Origin: JAGNNV01 sp039932395
GTDB taxonomy: Bacteria > Acidobacteriota > Vicinamibacteria > Fen-336 > JAGNNV01
DNA: 15,464 nucleotides
Assembly (NCBI GenBank): GCA_039932395.1
Contig: JBDTQB010000085.1
Coordinates: 1-15,464, forward strand
Direction of reading: 5' to 3'
Position numbers and translations under genes: made by a program. Shown in pieces: positions 14,939-15,464 of the stretch. Below the pieces are notes generated by a model, which saw nothing but the letters and a program-made list of their open reading frames with translations, was not told the DNA's origin and did no database searches. How positions within the stretch are numbered: the first letter of the stretch is position 1; each line of letters opens with the position of its first letter.

Positions 14939-14983
14939 CCAGAAGCCAAGGTCAACCAGAGGCTAAGCTCACGGCTTCGAATC

Positions 14984-15464
14984 ATGGTCGATCCTCTGCT
15001 GGCCCTCCAGATCCTCGCCGCCACAATCGCCTGTCTTTTCGGCCTGGTGGTCGGAAGCTTCGCGAATGTCGTGATCTACCGTGTTCCGCTCGATCAGTCG
15101 GTCATCTTTCCTTCGTCGAAGTGCCCGAAGTGCGGATCGTCCATTCGCTTTTGGCAGAACGTTCCCGTGATCTCCTGGTGCTTTCTCAAGGGTCGCTGCG
15201 CGAATTGCCGGAATCCGATTTCCGTTCGATATCCCATAGTGGAAGCTATTCATGGCGTGGGCTTCGCCATCGTCGTTCTCCAATATGGTCTCTACCCGTT
15301 CACGCCGGTGCTTCTTGCGTTTTTCTCGGCGCTCGTCATTCTGGCTTTCATTGACTGGGACCACCAGATTCTTCCGGATGTGATCACTCTCCCTGGAATT
15401 CTCGTCGGCGTCTTTTCCACTCTGCTGCCCGGCGCGCTCATCGAGTGGCGGGAAGCGGCCATCA
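14984..15464 (+). CDS. pilD: Prepilin peptidase / N-methyltransferase PilD (3' end cut by window edge)
   Basis: Membrane aspartic protease that removes the PilA leader and methylates the new N-terminus. From ATG at 14984 the frame is open for 160 codons to the window end. The visible part shows GSFANVVIYRVP (24-35), a four-Cys zinc-binding region C47-x2-C50...C72-x2-C75, NVPVISWCFLKGRC (59-72), RYPIVEAIHG (82-91) and AFIDWDHQILPDVITLPG (121-138), which carries the first catalytic Asp (D124). The GxGD motif with the second Asp would lie beyond the edge. Retention of the Cys domain suggests both cleavage and methylation activity, by analogy with PilD. No strong ribosome binding site precedes the ATG, so the exact start is less certain. 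Confidence 0.93.
   Translation, partial: MVDPLLALQILAATIACLFGLVVGSFANVVIYRVPLDQSVIFPSSKCPKCGSSIRFWQNVPVISWCFLKGRCANCRNPISVRYPIVEAIHGVGFAIVVLQYGLYPFTPVLLAFFSALVILAFIDWDHQILPDVITLPGILVGVFSTLLPGALIEWREAAI

Noticed and set aside
14866..15354. 162-codon plus-strand frame overlapping the pilD start
   Set aside because: The frame starting at 14984 encodes an unmistakable prepilin peptidase N-terminus; this one has no motifs and overlaps the FkbM gene.
1..15464. CRISPR array, tRNA/rRNA, insertion sequence, prophage or att site
   Set aside because: No regularly spaced repeats, tRNA-like cloverleaf, transposase or integrase motifs were found on reading either strand by eye.

Overview
The window carries a chromosomal type IV pilus (T4P) locus from a GC-rich Gram-negative bacterium. 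It is followed by an ABC-transporter operon of the kind linked to pili, a group of membrane glycosyltransferase-like genes with an FkbM-type methyltransferase, and the start of a prepilin peptidase gene. The order pilT-pilC-pilS-pilR-pilA followed by an ABC transporter plus a TPR-like protein recalls the pil clusters of Myxococcota and Desulfobacterota (the Myxococcus xanthus pilBTCSRAGHID order, from memory). The pilin N-terminus and the neighbouring GT-C/YfhO-like genes are also common in Acidobacteriota. The sequence alone does not decide the phylum.

Layout. 1-1441 (minus): 5' part of a YfhO-like polytopic membrane protein that runs off the left edge. 1442-1619: divergent intergenic region. 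1620-7103 (plus): pilT, pilC, pilS and pilR in a tight operon. 7104-7284: pilA control region with a GG-N10-GC sigma-54 promoter, an upstream palindrome and direct repeats. 7285-7830: pilA. 7831-7974: an intergenic region made almost entirely of hairpins, including a strong intrinsic terminator. 7975-10474: three overlapping genes (ABC ATPase, ABC permease, TPR-like membrane-anchored protein) resembling the Myxococcus PilH/PilI/PilG set. 10476-11948: a GT39-like glycosyltransferase that starts 1 nt after the operon. 11949-14938 (minus): an FkbM methyltransferase overlapping a large GT-C-like protein with a periplasmic C-terminal extension. 14984-end (plus): 5' part of pilD, running off the right edge.

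How the genes fit together. PilD would cleave and N-methylate the PilA leader. PilC is the inner-membrane platform and PilT the retraction motor. The PilS/PilR pair would switch on the sigma-54 pilA promoter. The ABC/TPR operon is probably an accessory needed for pilus assembly or export. The glycosyltransferase and methyltransferase genes lie between the pilin region and pilD, so they are candidates for modifying the pilin or another surface glycan. PilB and the PilMNOPQ alignment and secretin genes are not in the window. Both edge genes (the YfhO-like gene and pilD) are open to the window boundary.

Most of the window is a recognisable, conserved system. The less described parts are the mutually exclusive hairpin arms after pilA, the palindromes around the pilA promoter and ribosome binding site, and the GT-C protein with its added C-terminal domain. 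No tRNA, rRNA, CRISPR, insertion sequence or prophage signal was seen.
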